This document shows positions 34,098-43,017 of a stretch of 64,000 nucleotides of DNA, in pieces. Location: assembly GCF_003070885.1 (NCBI RefSeq), contig NZ_CP028913.1, positions 1,426,001 through 1,490,000 on the forward strand, written 5' to 3'. The position numbers were made by a program, and so were the translations under genes. Below the pieces are notes generated by a model. It saw only the letters and a program-made list of their open reading frames with translations, searched no databases and was not told where the DNA came from. Origin of the DNA: Agromyces badenianii. GTDB taxonomy: Bacteria; Actinomycetota; Actinomycetes; Actinomycetales; Microbacteriaceae. Every line of letters starts with the position of its first letter. The stretch's first letter is position 1.

Positions 34098-34961
34098 ATG
34101 GCTCAGCTGCCGGTGAACCGACTGATGCGCGCCGGCGTGCGCTCAGCGGCCGGGCGACTCGTGTTGCGTTCGCTCCGGGACATCCGCGACCTCGAACTGT
34201 TCGATCGGGCGATGACGCTCGCCGCACAGGCGTTCACGTCCATCCTGCCGATCCTCATCGTCGCCGGTTCGCTGCGGGGGAGCCTGAACCCCGAGGCTGA
34301 CGCGGCATTCGCTGCGAATCTCAGCCTCGATGATCGCACCGCAGAATTGGTGCAGCAGTCGATGCCGCAGCAGGTCGGGGGAGTGACGTTCACGCAAGTG
34401 GTCGGTGCGTTGCTGGTCATCATCGCCGCGACCTCATTCGCCCGCGCGCTCGAGCGTTGCATCCGTCGGATCTGGAAGACACCGAAAGTCGGCATCCGCT
34501 TCGCGTGGCGCTGGGTCGTCGCGATCGTCGCGGTCGTCGTCGGCATCATTCTCGTGGTCGCGACCCGCAACGTCGTGCGCGGCGCGGGCGCGATATCAGG
34601 GCTCGAGTTCATCATCGAGGCGGCGGTCTGGTGCGTGTTGTGGTGGATCGCGTCATGGATCGTGATCAACCGCAGCGTCAGCCTGCGAGCACTCCTCCCG
34701 GGATCGGTGCTCGCCGGGCTCGGGTTCGCCGTCGCCGCGGTGGTGGGGCGCGTGTACCTCCCGAGGGTGCTCGCCTCCTCCGCCGATCAATTCGGCGTAC
34801 TCGGACTGGCCTTCTCGTACATCGGCTGGCTGTTCGTGCTGATGGCCGTCTTCCTCGTCGCGGCGACCATCGGTCGCGTCATCCACCTCGCCGTGATCGG
34901 CCGCCTGTGGAGCCACTCAGGTGAGAGCGCCGCCCGCCCGGCGACGAGCAGCCGGCACTGA
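34098..34961 (+). CDS. YihY/BrkB-family integral membrane protein
   Basis: The 287-residue protein has an amphipathic N-terminus (DRAMTLAAQAFTSILPILIV) and about six transmembrane helices. The family-like sequences include VGALLVIIAATSFARALERC and IRRIW. The ATG at 34098 is preceded by a ribosome-binding site (gaggtg). Family members were once called ribonuclease BN in error; their real transport or structural role is not established. It stands alone and converges with the sulfatase gene. Confidence 0.8.
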   Translation: MAQLPVNRLMRAGVRSAAGRLVLRSLRDIRDLELFDRAMTLAAQAFTSILPILIVAGSLRGSLNPEADAAFAANLSLDDRTAELVQQSMPQQVGGVTFTQVVGALLVIIAATSFARALERCIRRIWKTPKVGIRFAWRWVVAIVAVVVGIILVVATRNVVRGAGAISGLEFIIEAAVWCVLWWIASWIVINRSVSLRALLPGSVLAGLGFAVAAVVGRVYLPRVLASSADQFGVLGLAFSYIGWLFVLMAVFLVAATIGRVIHLAVIGRLWSHSGESAARPATSSRH

Positions 34962-34967
34962 CACGGC

Positions 34968-34989
34968 CACCGCCCGCCCGACGGCGGTG
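34968..34989. terminator. Hairpin between convergent genes
   Basis: A perfect 7-bp stem (caccgcc/ggcggtg) with an 8-base loop sits in the 55-base gap between the YihY-family gene and the sulfatase stop. There is no U-tract on either strand; a bidirectional terminator is plausible from position. Confidence 0.4.
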
Positions 34990-35016
34990 AAGCGAGACTG
35001 GATGCCGCTCGAGCCG

Positions 35017-37383
35017 CTACTGCCTGGCCATCGTGATGCGCATCCGTTCCTCGGGGTCGATGAGGTGGTCGTGGTCGTCGTCGCCAGTGTCGATCTGCAC
35101 CCAGTTGATCGTCCCGGTGAATCGGCTGCTCTGCGGGGTGTAGTCGGGGCTGACCGCGGTGCCGGATTCGTATCCGATGTCGGTGGTCTCGTCGGCCGAG
35201 AACACGAGCGGTTGCGTGGCGCCGACCCGGCCCGTGCCGACGGCGTCGCCGTCGTAGTAGAGCGTGACGTCGCCGCCCTTGCCGAGGCCGCCGCCGTCGT
35301 AGGCGAACTCGACGCGCACCTGGTGTGTTCCTGCCGGCACCAGCCGGTCGGCCTCGATGGCGAACTCTTGGATGCCGAGCACGTTGTAGACGAACTTCGC
35401 CGCGCCGCCGGTCAGGTAGACGCTCCATCCGCCGAAGCGGCCGCCCTGGGCGATGATGACGCCGTTGGCCCCGCCCTCGGGCACGTCGACTTCAGCGGTG
35501 ACCGAGAACGACTTGTTCTTGATACTCACCACGCTGTTCTCGCTCAACCGTCCCATCCCGGCGTACAGCAGCTGGGTGTTCCCGCGAATGAGGGTGGGAC
35601 GACCCGCGATATCCGGGTTCGCCCGTTCGATGAGCCGATCGTCGAGCGGGAGCACGTTGTACTTCGTGGCCTCGATGAGCCAGAGGCGTTGCAGGTGGTG
35701 CAGTCTGTCTGGGTGCTCTGCTGCGAGGTCGCGGGCCTGGCTGTAGTCGGCGTTGCCGTCGTAGAGCTCCCAGACGTCGTCATCGAATGCGACGAGCGTG
35801 CCGCCCACCAGCTCCCACGGTGTGCGGTGCTTGGTGACCGCGCTCCAGCCCTTGAAGTAGAGACCGCGGTTGCCGGCCATCTCGAAGTACTGCAGCTCGT
35901 GCCGTTCGGCGGCATCCGGCTCCCGGAAGCTGTAGAGCATGCTGGTGCCCTCCATCGGCGATTGCTGCACGCCGTTGACCATCGTCGGTTCGGGTATCCC
36001 GGCGGCTTCGAGGATGGTGGGGGCGACGTCGATGCAGTGCGTGAACTGGCTGCGCAGCCCGCCCTGCTCCGTGATGCCCGCAGGCCAGTGCACGATGGTG
36101 CCGTTGCGGGTGCCGCCCCAGTGCGACGCGACCTGCTTGGTCCACTGGAAGGGCGTGTCCATCGCGTGAGCCCAGCCCACCGCGTAGTGGTTGTACGAGC
36201 TCGGCGTGCCGAACTCGTCCATCTTCGAGCGCATGAACTCGGGCGTCTCGAGCGCGGCCATGCCGTTGAAGTTCGCCATCTCGTTGAACGCGCCGTTCAG
36301 GGTGCCTTCAGCGGATGCCCCGTTGTCGCCGATGATGTAGTAGATCAGGGTGTTCTCGAGCGCCCCGAGGTCGTCGATCGCGTCGATCACCCGGCCGACG
36401 TGGTGGTCGGTGTGCTCGAGGAATCCGGCGTAGATCTCCATCTCACGTTCGAGCACCGGCTTCAGGTCGTCGGGCATGTCGTCCCACGCCGGGATCTCGG
36501 CGTGCCGCGGCGTGAGCTCCGCGTCGGCGGGAATGACGCCCATCTCCTTCTGCCGGGCGAAGGTGCGCTCGCGCTGCACGTCCCAGCCGTCGGCGAACTT
36601 GCCCCGGTACTTGTCAGCCCACTCCTTCGGCACATGGTGCGGCGCGTGCGTGGCGCCGGGGGCGAAGTACACGAAGAACGGCTTGTCGGGCATCAGCGCC
36701 TTCTGGCTGCGGATCCAGCTGACCGCATGGTCGGCGAGGTCTTCGGTGAGGTGGTAGCCCTCTTCGGGCGTCGCCGGCGGCTCGACCGGAGTCGTACCGT
36801 TATAGAGCGCGGGATCCCACTGGTTGTTCTCGCCGCCGATGAAGCCGTAGAACGTCTCGAAGCCGCCGCCGCCCGACGGCCACGCGTCGAACGGACCCAT
36901 GGGGGAGGACTGCCACACCGGCACCTCGTGGCACTTGCCGAACTGCGCCGTCGAGTACCCGTTGAGCTTCAACGTCATCGCGAGCGGCGCCTTGGTGTTC
37001 GGCCGCAGCGAGCTGTTGCCCGGCGCCGAGGTGGCGGTCTCGGTGATGCTGCCCATGCCGACCGAGTGGTGATTGCGCCCGGTCAGCATCGCCTGCCGGG
37101 TCGGCGCACAGAGCGCCGTCGTGTGGAAGCGGTTGTACTTCAAGCCCCCGGCCGCGAGCTTCTCGGCGTTCGGCGTCTGGCACGGGCCGCCGAACGCGCT
37201 CGACGCACCGAACCCCACGTCGTCGATCAGCACGATCAACACGTTCGGTGCGCCGTCGGGCGGCAGCAACGGCTCGATCGGCGGATACGCCGTGTCGGGA
37301 TCCTTCGCGTCATAGGTCGTGAGCCCCGGCGCCGGCCGGTCCGGAATCGGCAGCATCGTGCGCGCATGGCGATCAGGATTCAT
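35017..37383 (-). CDS. Arylsulfatase (type I sulfatase)
   Basis: The 788-residue protein has the alkaline-phosphatase-like fold: the first metal-binding motif VLIVLIDDVGFG (Asp54-Asp55) and the formylglycine motif CAPTRQAMLTGR, with Cys92 as the residue converted to formylglycine. GKCHEVPVWQ, THAPHHVPKEW and YYIIGDNGASAEG supply further metal and substrate ligands. A C-terminal beta-sandwich (GVIIAQGGRFGGWSVYL to PQSSRFTGTINWVQ) follows, as in large bacterial arylsulfatases. No signal peptide is evident, so it is probably cytosolic. It hydrolyses sulfate esters. No formylglycine-generating enzyme is in the window. Confidence 0.9.
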   Translation of the reverse strand: MNPDRHARTMLPIPDRPAPGLTTYDAKDPDTAYPPIEPLLPPDGAPNVLIVLIDDVGFGASSAFGGPCQTPNAEKLAAGGLKYNRFHTTALCAPTRQAMLTGRNHHSVGMGSITETATSAPGNSSLRPNTKAPLAMTLKLNGYSTAQFGKCHEVPVWQSSPMGPFDAWPSGGGGFETFYGFIGGENNQWDPALYNGTTPVEPPATPEEGYHLTEDLADHAVSWIRSQKALMPDKPFFVYFAPGATHAPHHVPKEWADKYRGKFADGWDVQRERTFARQKEMGVIPADAELTPRHAEIPAWDDMPDDLKPVLEREMEIYAGFLEHTDHHVGRVIDAIDDLGALENTLIYYIIGDNGASAEGTLNGAFNEMANFNGMAALETPEFMRSKMDEFGTPSSYNHYAVGWAHAMDTPFQWTKQVASHWGGTRNGTIVHWPAGITEQGGLRSQFTHCIDVAPTILEAAGIPEPTMVNGVQQSPMEGTSMLYSFREPDAAERHELQYFEMAGNRGLYFKGWSAVTKHRTPWELVGGTLVAFDDDVWELYDGNADYSQARDLAAEHPDRLHHLQRLWLIEATKYNVLPLDDRLIERANPDIAGRPTLIRGNTQLLYAGMGRLSENSVVSIKNKSFSVTAEVDVPEGGANGVIIAQGGRFGGWSVYLTGGAAKFVYNVLGIQEFAIEADRLVPAGTHQVRVEFAYDGGGLGKGGDVTLYYDGDAVGTGRVGATQPLVFSADETTDIGYESGTAVSPDYTPQSSRFTGTINWVQIDTGDDDHDHLIDPEERMRITMARQ

Positions 37384-37514
37384 GAGCTTTCCCCTCCCAA
37401 AGGGACGTCCGTGCCAGCAACGTAAGCTCCGAGGGTCACGACCGCGTCACGCGATCTGCATGAACGTCTGCGTGCCGGCGTCAGCCGCTGAGCGCTGCGC
37501 CGCTGCCTGCGCTC

Positions 37515-37865
37515 CTACGTCTCGTCGTCTTCTTCGAACTCGAGTTCGGCGACCTCGAGTTCCGCGAGCTGAATCTCGGCCGCGAGTGCCCTGACGATCT
37601 TGCCGGTCGCTGCCGCAATCCGCGCGGTGCCGACGATGGGCGCGATCGCCGTGAAGACGCCCCGAACCGTCTCTGCGTCGAGGCCCGCCTCACTGGCGGC
37701 CTCGAGGTTCAGCGCGTAGGACACCGCCGGCGCGTCCACCGCGACCAGCGCGGCGATTCGCACCAGGATCAGGGTTTCGATGTCGAGATCGGATGCGGCC
37801 AACGAGTCTGCAGTCATCCGTGAGAGCAGATCGAGCACCGGTGCGTCGTTCCTCGTGTCGCTCAT
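37515..37865 (-). CDS. Carboxymuconolactone-decarboxylase-like small protein without catalytic Cys
   Basis: The 116-residue helical protein is built like the CMD/AhpD fold: DLDIETLILVRIAALVAVDA, then SYALNLEAASEAGLDAETVR and AIAPIVGTARIAAATGKI. AhpD-type members carry a CxxC pair; none is present here, so redox activity is not expected. The acidic C-terminus (ELEVAELEFEEDDET) is probably disordered. The ATG at 37865 is preceded by agaaggg. It is in the same direction as the sulfatase, 131 bases away, and divergent from the DUF1254 gene. Confidence 0.7.
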   Translation of the reverse strand: MSDTRNDAPVLDLLSRMTADSLAASDLDIETLILVRIAALVAVDAPAVSYALNLEAASEAGLDAETVRGVFTAIAPIVGTARIAAATGKIVRALAAEIQLAELEVAELEFEEDDET

Positions 37866-38085
37866 GATGTGTCCCTTCTATTGGTGGTGTTGAAACGGTG
37901 GCCGCGTTGTCGGCCGACCTCATTGCACCCGGTGCCGTCGTTGCGCCGCATCATGGAGACCGCATGAAACCAGCGTCACGACCACACGCGCTCTTCTGCG
38001 GCATCTTCACCCAATTCATATGATGACCGGCACCCGCGTGCTCACTACGTTGCCGGGTGATGGGGACCAGCAATAGGAGGCCGCG

Positions 38086-39654
38086 ATGCCCGGAAACGAT
38101 GCAACCAGGACGCCGGTTCCCGAATCGGTGACGACTCCATCGCGCGTGGATACCGGAATCGGGAGGTTGGAGTTCACCGACGGTTACCCCACGGGGGAGA
38201 CCGCGACGAAGCTCCGCGACCACCTGGATTACCTCCACGGGGTCGAGGCGTTCATGAACTCGGTTCAGGGGGTCTCGCTGGTGGCCCTTCGTGACGGCTT
38301 CCAGAACGTCGGCATCAACGATGGAGACGTCCTGCTCTACTCGAAGTTGATGGACTCGAAGTCGTTGTTTCTCACCGGCAACGCAGACACCGTCTATTTC
38401 TGGGCGTTCCTGGACCTTTCAGAGGGGCCCGTCGTGGTCGAGACGCCGTCGGAGACGCTGGGCGTCATCGACGACATGTGGTTCCGATGGATCACCGACT
38501 TCGGGCTTCCCGGTCCCGATCGAGGCGAAGGCGGCGCGTACCTGCTGGTGCCGCCCGGATATGACGGCCCGCTGCCCGAGGGGGGATGCTACGTGCGCCA
38601 CTCGCGCACGAACCACGTGGTGTTCCTGGGCCGTGCGTTCATCAACGAGTACCCGGGCAACGATCCCGCTCCGGCCGCTGACCGGATCCGAGAACAGCTG
38701 AAGGTCTCTCCGTACACGCCGGGCGGTATCGGGAGCAGCATCGGAGCATTCCTGACCGGGAACGGGCCTCTGGGCCAGCTCGCGGAGTCGAAGAGTCCCC
38801 GTTTCGTGGAAGGCAGCGGCCTCGCGATGAACACCCTCCCGCCCACCGATTTCGGCCACTTCGAGATGCTCGATGCCCTCGTCCAACTCGAGCCGGCAGC
38901 GGCACTCGATCCCGACACGGCTGGCGACTTCGCTGCGATCGGGATCGTCAAGGGCGAGACATTCGCGCCGGATGCCCGGCTGCGCGCCATCCTGGACGAC
39001 GCCGCGGCCGTCGCGAATGCTGCCGCGCGCACGTTGGGCATGGGTGCCCACCCGTCAGACGACTTCCGGTACTACGACGACTCCGCCTGGTGGAACATGC
39101 TCTTCGATGGAGGGTTCGAGTTCCTCAACCCGCCACCCCGCATCACCGCCGATGGAATCGAACCTTTCCCCAACAAGGGGGCACGCACGCTCCACGCGCG
39201 CACGTCGTTCTTCTACACGGCAACCGGCGTCACCCCGGCGATGTGCATGCGATTGACCAACGCCGGGTCGCAGTACCTCGTGGCCAATGTCGATCAAGAT
39301 GGCGGCGCATTCGACGGCTCCAAGACGTATCGGGTGCGGCTGCCGAAGGACGTCCCCGCCGCCCGGTTCTGGTCGCTGAACGCCTACGACAACCAGACGC
39401 GTTCGCTCCTGCAGACCGATCAGATCTCTCCGCGCGCGGGCAGCCAGGAGTATCCGTCACCCGCGGCGCAGGCCGAGGCCGACGGTTCCACGGTGGTGTA
39501 CTTCGCCCCGACCCAGCCCGATGGCGTCCCCCGTTCGAACTGGATCCAGACCGATCCGGAGCGAGGCTGGTTCGTGTTGCTTCGGCTGTACAGCCCGCTG
39601 CAGCCCTTCTTCGACAAGACCTGGAGGCCCGGCGAGTTCGAATTGGTGCGGTAG
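38086..39654 (+). CDS. DUF1254/DUF1214 domain protein
   Basis: The 522-residue protein has the DUF1254 region (AFMNSVQGVSLVALRDGFQN, SKLMDSKSLFLTGNADTVYF) and a C-terminal DUF1214 region (YRVRLPKDVPAARFWSLNAY, LRLYSPLQPFFDKTWRPGEF). No signal peptide is visible. The family is widespread and uncharacterised, often encoded near transporters or stress genes. The ATG at 38086 has a good ribosome-binding site (aggaggc). It is followed 32 bases later by a potassium channel gene on the same strand, probably co-transcribed. Confidence 0.82.
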   Translation: MPGNDATRTPVPESVTTPSRVDTGIGRLEFTDGYPTGETATKLRDHLDYLHGVEAFMNSVQGVSLVALRDGFQNVGINDGDVLLYSKLMDSKSLFLTGNADTVYFWAFLDLSEGPVVVETPSETLGVIDDMWFRWITDFGLPGPDRGEGGAYLLVPPGYDGPLPEGGCYVRHSRTNHVVFLGRAFINEYPGNDPAPAADRIREQLKVSPYTPGGIGSSIGAFLTGNGPLGQLAESKSPRFVEGSGLAMNTLPPTDFGHFEMLDALVQLEPAAALDPDTAGDFAAIGIVKGETFAPDARLRAILDDAAAVANAAARTLGMGAHPSDDFRYYDDSAWWNMLFDGGFEFLNPPPRITADGIEPFPNKGARTLHARTSFFYTATGVTPAMCMRLTNAGSQYLVANVDQDGGAFDGSKTYRVRLPKDVPAARFWSLNAYDNQTRSLLQTDQISPRAGSQEYPSPAAQAEADGSTVVYFAPTQPDGVPRSNWIQTDPERGWFVLLRLYSPLQPFFDKTWRPGEFELVR

Positions 39655-39686
39655 CAGCGGCCGACCTGTGTGCTTCGGAGGATCAC

Positions 39687-40292
39687 GTGCGGTGGAACAG
39701 GAAGACGGTTCAGAGCGATCCCGTGACCGACGTCGATCCGCAGCCCCTGTCGCCGGCCAAGCGGCGCCGCCTCATCGCACTGGGGCTGCTGCGTGCTCTG
39801 GCATCGACCGCCGTACTGGTCGCCCTCTACTTTCTGGTGCCCTTCGATCTCATCGAGGCGGTGCCCGTCTGGGCGACGCTGACGACCGCGCTCCTGGTCT
39901 TGTTCGCGGTCACGGCATGGCAGGTGCGCGCGATCACTCGGTCCGCTCACCCGAGAGTCCGAGCGATCCAGGCTCTCGCCATCACCGCGCCGCTGTACCT
40001 CCTTCTGTTCGCAGCCATGTACTTCGTCATGGCGAATGCCGACCTCGACGCCTTCAGCGCCCAGGGGCTGACCCGCCTCGACGCCCTGTACTTCACCGTC
40101 ACGGTCTTCGCCACGGTCGGCTTCGGGGATGTCTCTCCCACCAGCCAGGCCACGCGACTCCTCGTCATGGTGCAGATGATCCTGAACCTCCTCGTTCTCG
40201 GCGCGGGCATCCAGGTGCTCCTCGGCGCCGTGCAACGGAGTCGCCGAGACGAAGCGCCGGATCCGATGTCGGACCCCGAAAGAAGCTCGTGA
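39687..40292 (+). CDS. Small potassium channel with TVGFGD filter
   Basis: The 201-residue membrane protein has four hydrophobic segments. Between the last two lies a pore loop with the selectivity filter ATVGFGD (about residues 142-148), preceded by TRLDALYFTVTVF as in two-TM K+ channels. There is no RCK regulatory domain. The GTG at 39687 has cggagga upstream. It probably forms a transcription unit with the DUF1254 gene. Confidence 0.85.
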   Translation: MRWNRKTVQSDPVTDVDPQPLSPAKRRRLIALGLLRALASTAVLVALYFLVPFDLIEAVPVWATLTTALLVLFAVTAWQVRAITRSAHPRVRAIQALAITAPLYLLLFAAMYFVMANADLDAFSAQGLTRLDALYFTVTVFATVGFGDVSPTSQATRLLVMVQMILNLLVLGAGIQVLLGAVQRSRRDEAPDPMSDPERSS

Positions 40293-40304
40293 CGCCGGTT
40301 TCGG

Positions 40305-40329
40305 GCCCATGGTGCCCCGCGGCATGGGC
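40305..40329. terminator. Hairpin between convergent channel and AI-2E transporter genes
   Basis: A perfect 7-bp stem (gcccatg/catgggc) with an 11-base loop lies in the 45-base gap between convergent stop codons. No strong U-tract follows; it is a plausible bidirectional terminator. Confidence 0.4.
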
Positions 40330-40337
40330 GCACCACC

Positions 40338-41564
40338 TCAACTGAGCTCTCTTCCACCGGCGCCGGGCGCTGGCCGCTCGCGCGTCTTCGGGCGTGCCCA
40401 GCGTGCGGGCATGTTGTCGCCATCCCAGACTTGCACGACGCCCCAGGCTGCGGCAGTGAGCGGTACGGCGAGCAGGGCTCCTGTGATTCCGCCGAGGGCC
40501 GTGCCCGCGGTGATGACGACGAGCACGACGAGTGCGTGGAGGCTGACCGTCTTGCCCATCAGGAGCGGCTTCAAGACATTGCCTTCGAGCTGATTGACGA
40601 TGATGACGACGACCACGACGAGTGCCGCGTTGAGCGGTCCGTTGCTGACGAGGGCGACCAGGGCGGCGACTGCACCCGCGCTCACGGCGCCGATGATCGG
40701 GATGAAGGCGAGCAGGAGCGTGAGGATCGCGAGCGGTAGCGCGAGGGGAACCTGCAGAACGAGTAGGCCGATGAAGATTCCCACGGCGTCGAACAGTGCA
40801 GCGGCGGCGGTGCTGGAAATGTAGCCACCGAAGACGTCGACGGTCTTCCGCCTGATGCGCTCCGCACGGTCGTAGGCGACGCCCTCGTGTGGTCGCACGA
40901 GGAACTCCCACATCTGCGGGCCGTCCTTGAGGAGGAAGAAGAGGATGATCGCCATCAGGCCGAGGCTCGCGCCGACTTCCGTGACGGCGCCGATTCCGCC
41001 GAGCGCCCCGGATCCGAACTCGGTGCTCGTGACGAAGGCGCTGATCTGCTCCTCGAGGTCATTCAGCTGACCCTGGTCGGGTGAGAACGGCAGGGTCTGC
41101 ATCCAGGCGACGACGCGCTGGAAGCCATCCTCAGTCTTGATCGCGAGCTCGCGCCATTCGAGGCTGACCGATCCCACGACGAAGAGAAGAGTGGCGGTGA
41201 TCACCGTGAGGAGGAACACGAGTGCGAGCGCCGCGCCGAGCGCGGGCTGGAGACGATGTCGTCGGCTCCATTCCATCCACGGTGCGAACGCCGCTGCGAA
41301 GATCAGCGCGAGCGCGAGAGGGATCGTGACGATCGACAGGCGGCTGAGCAGCCAGACCAGTGCCACGACGACGGCGCCGACGAGGAGTATCTGCGCGCCG
41401 CGGGTTCCGGCGCGCCCGAGACCGTCGCTCCACAATCGCGAAATGGATGTCCGGCGGGAATCGGCCGGCGCGGCGCCGGATCTCTTGGGGATCGCGCCAT
41501 CCTGCCGTTCGCTTCGGGCAGTTTCGGTCGAGGGTAGGTCGAGGCGACGAGTTTGGAATCGCAT
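40338..41564 (-). CDS. AI-2E family transporter (YdiK/TqsA-like permease)
   Basis: The 408-residue protein has the family pattern of paired N-terminal helices (ILLVGAVVVALVWLLSRLSI, LALALIFAAAFAPW), a long amphipathic extramembrane region, and C-terminal helices including ILTLLLAFIPIIGAVSAG and the conserved NQLEGNVLKPLLMGKTV, LVVLVVITAG. The ATG at 41564 has ccaaggag upstream. Substrates of this family are diverse (autoinducer-2 export, Na+/Li+ antiport); none can be assigned here. It is followed in genomic order by two more minus-strand stress-type genes. Confidence 0.85.
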   Translation of the reverse strand: MRFQTRRLDLPSTETARSERQDGAIPKRSGAAPADSRRTSISRLWSDGLGRAGTRGAQILLVGAVVVALVWLLSRLSIVTIPLALALIFAAAFAPWMEWSRRHRLQPALGAALALVFLLTVITATLLFVVGSVSLEWRELAIKTEDGFQRVVAWMQTLPFSPDQGQLNDLEEQISAFVTSTEFGSGALGGIGAVTEVGASLGLMAIILFFLLKDGPQMWEFLVRPHEGVAYDRAERIRRKTVDVFGGYISSTAAAALFDAVGIFIGLLVLQVPLALPLAILTLLLAFIPIIGAVSAGAVAALVALVSNGPLNAALVVVVVIIVNQLEGNVLKPLLMGKTVSLHALVVLVVITAGTALGGITGALLAVPLTAAAWGVVQVWDGDNMPARWARPKTRERPAPGAGGRELS

Positions 41565-41594
41565 GCTTCTCCTTGGTTCGCGGGATTGGGTGGG

Positions 41595-42116
41595 TTAGTG
41601 GACGCAGGCCTTGAGCAGGACGACTCCGCCGACGGCCGCCAGCTGGAGCAGCAGGTAGCCGGCCTTCTGCCCCTTCGTCGTGGCGCTCCCGCGCAAGCCC
41701 CAGAGCACGAGCACGAGCTGGGTGATGGTGAGAGTTGCGATCGCGAGCATCAGGCCCGTCCTCAGGCTCCAGATGCCGGTGTCGCTGAGCAGCAGGAAGA
41801 CGGCGGGCACGACGGTGATTTCCAGCGCGCGGATCGAGGCTCCGAGGATGTGACGCAACGTGCTGGGCCGCGTCGCCCCTCCGCGCTCGCTGGCGTGCGC
41901 GATCGTGTCGGCGACGAGGCTCGCGGCGAACAGTCCTCCCATGGTGCCGAGGAGGCTGCTCGCTGCGGATCGTCCGGTGAACGCCTCAGACGACGGGATC
42001 ATGACCAGCAGCGTGGCGACGCCGGTGATGGACGCGTACAGCGCCTCCCTTGGATGCTGCGTGAATCGCGCCGGTCGTGTGCCGCCGCTCGCGAGCACCG
42101 GTCGTTCGATCGCCAT
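41595..42116 (-). CDS. Small multi-pass membrane protein, unknown
   Basis: The 173-residue protein has about four or five hydrophobic segments (YASITGVATLLVMI, LLGTMGGLFAASLVADTI, LEITVVPAVFLLLSDTGIW, AIATLTITQLVLVLWG, GYLLLQLAAVGGVVLL). I chose the ATG at 42116, preceded by aggaaat, because upstream in-frame sequence is arginine-rich and antisense to the next gene's end. No family is recognised with certainty. It lies 30 bases upstream of the AI-2E gene and is probably in one transcript with it. Confidence 0.65.
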   Translation of the reverse strand: MAIERPVLASGGTRPARFTQHPREALYASITGVATLLVMIPSSEAFTGRSAASSLLGTMGGLFAASLVADTIAHASERGGATRPSTLRHILGASIRALEITVVPAVFLLLSDTGIWSLRTGLMLAIATLTITQLVLVLWGLRGSATTKGQKAGYLLLQLAAVGGVVLLKACVH

Positions 42117-42253
42117 GATTTCCTGTCCCTTGCTCGTGATTTCGGTTGTCGGGAGCCGATAGGGCAGCCGTTCGCCGATGCCCTGAGGAGTCGCGGCGAT
42201 CGGGGCAGCCGTGCGTGTCGGAACGCGGCACGGTGCCCCGATCGGCCCGCGAC

Positions 42254-42859
42254 TCAGGCGGCGTCGAGCTTCTCCTTGAGGGCGGCCATGCGCTCCTCGG
42301 CGTTCTGGCGGCGCTCTGCCTTCCGCTCTTCGCGCGCTACCCGGTCGGCTTCTTTCTGCGCCTTCCCGTAGGCGTCCTCCGCGGCCTCGAGCTCGGCGAG
42401 CACCACGTCGGCGGGACGCCGATACACGGTTCCGCCCTGCTCGGCCATGAGCCTGTCCACCACCTCGGCGGCGTACTCGTTGACCTCTGCGACCACGGCC
42501 GTGCCGCCCAGCGGGATGTAACGGCTGATCTCGCCAAGCGCGCTTTCGGAGTCGCCAGCGCGGCGGATGTCGAAGGCGCCGCCGACCAGCAGGCCTCCGG
42601 TCCACCCGAAGAGCATCCCGATCGGGCCGCCGATGACGCCGATCATGAGCCCGATCAGACTGCCTCCCAAAGTGGCGGCCCCACCCAGGGTGTCGCCTCC
42701 CTCCGGGGCGTCGAGTCGGCCCTGCTCGTCACGGGTGACGATGCTCGCGGCGAGCACGTCGACCCGCCCCTCGAGCGCAGCGCCCTTGAGTTCGCTGAGC
42801 GCCTGATATGCATTGCTCCGGTCGTGGAACGAGACTGCGATGACATTGTGTTCGGACAT
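42254..42859 (-). CDS. DUF1269-family protein with glycine-rich membrane hairpin
   Basis: The 201-residue protein opens with a ferredoxin-like segment (HNVIAVSFHDRSNAYQALSE, L..GRVDVLAASIVTRDEQG) and has a central glycine-rich hydrophobic hairpin (LGGSLIGLMIGVIGGPIGML, FGWTGGLLVGGAF), then a charged helical tail ending in a coiled-coil-like Glu/Lys/Arg stretch (REERKAERRQNAEERM). This is the layout of DUF1269 proteins, which are associated with stress responses. The ATG at 42859 has ggaggtc upstream. It is divergent from the PucR-type regulator gene. Confidence 0.75.
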   Translation of the reverse strand: MSEHNVIAVSFHDRSNAYQALSELKGAALEGRVDVLAASIVTRDEQGRLDAPEGGDTLGGAATLGGSLIGLMIGVIGGPIGMLFGWTGGLLVGGAFDIRRAGDSESALGEISRYIPLGGTAVVAEVNEYAAEVVDRLMAEQGGTVYRRPADVVLAELEAAEDAYGKAQKEADRVAREERKAERRQNAEERMAALKEKLDAA

Positions 42860-43017
42860 GTTGTGACCTCCAGATCACGTTGATTTTCAATGGATTCGCG
42901 CGGCATTTCCGCGACACATCAACGTTCTCGTGGATCGGTATTCGGGTCATCGTGCGCTCTGTCGCAGCCCTCGACGAAACGATGTGCACTCTGCCCCTCC
43001 TGAGTTAAGCTGACCGC

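Noticed and set aside
34921..37425. Long plus-strand open frame (834 codons) opposite the arylsulfatase
   Set aside because: It is antisense to a protein with clear sulfatase motifs, is Arg/Glu/Val-rich without any domain, and arises from GC-skewed codon use.
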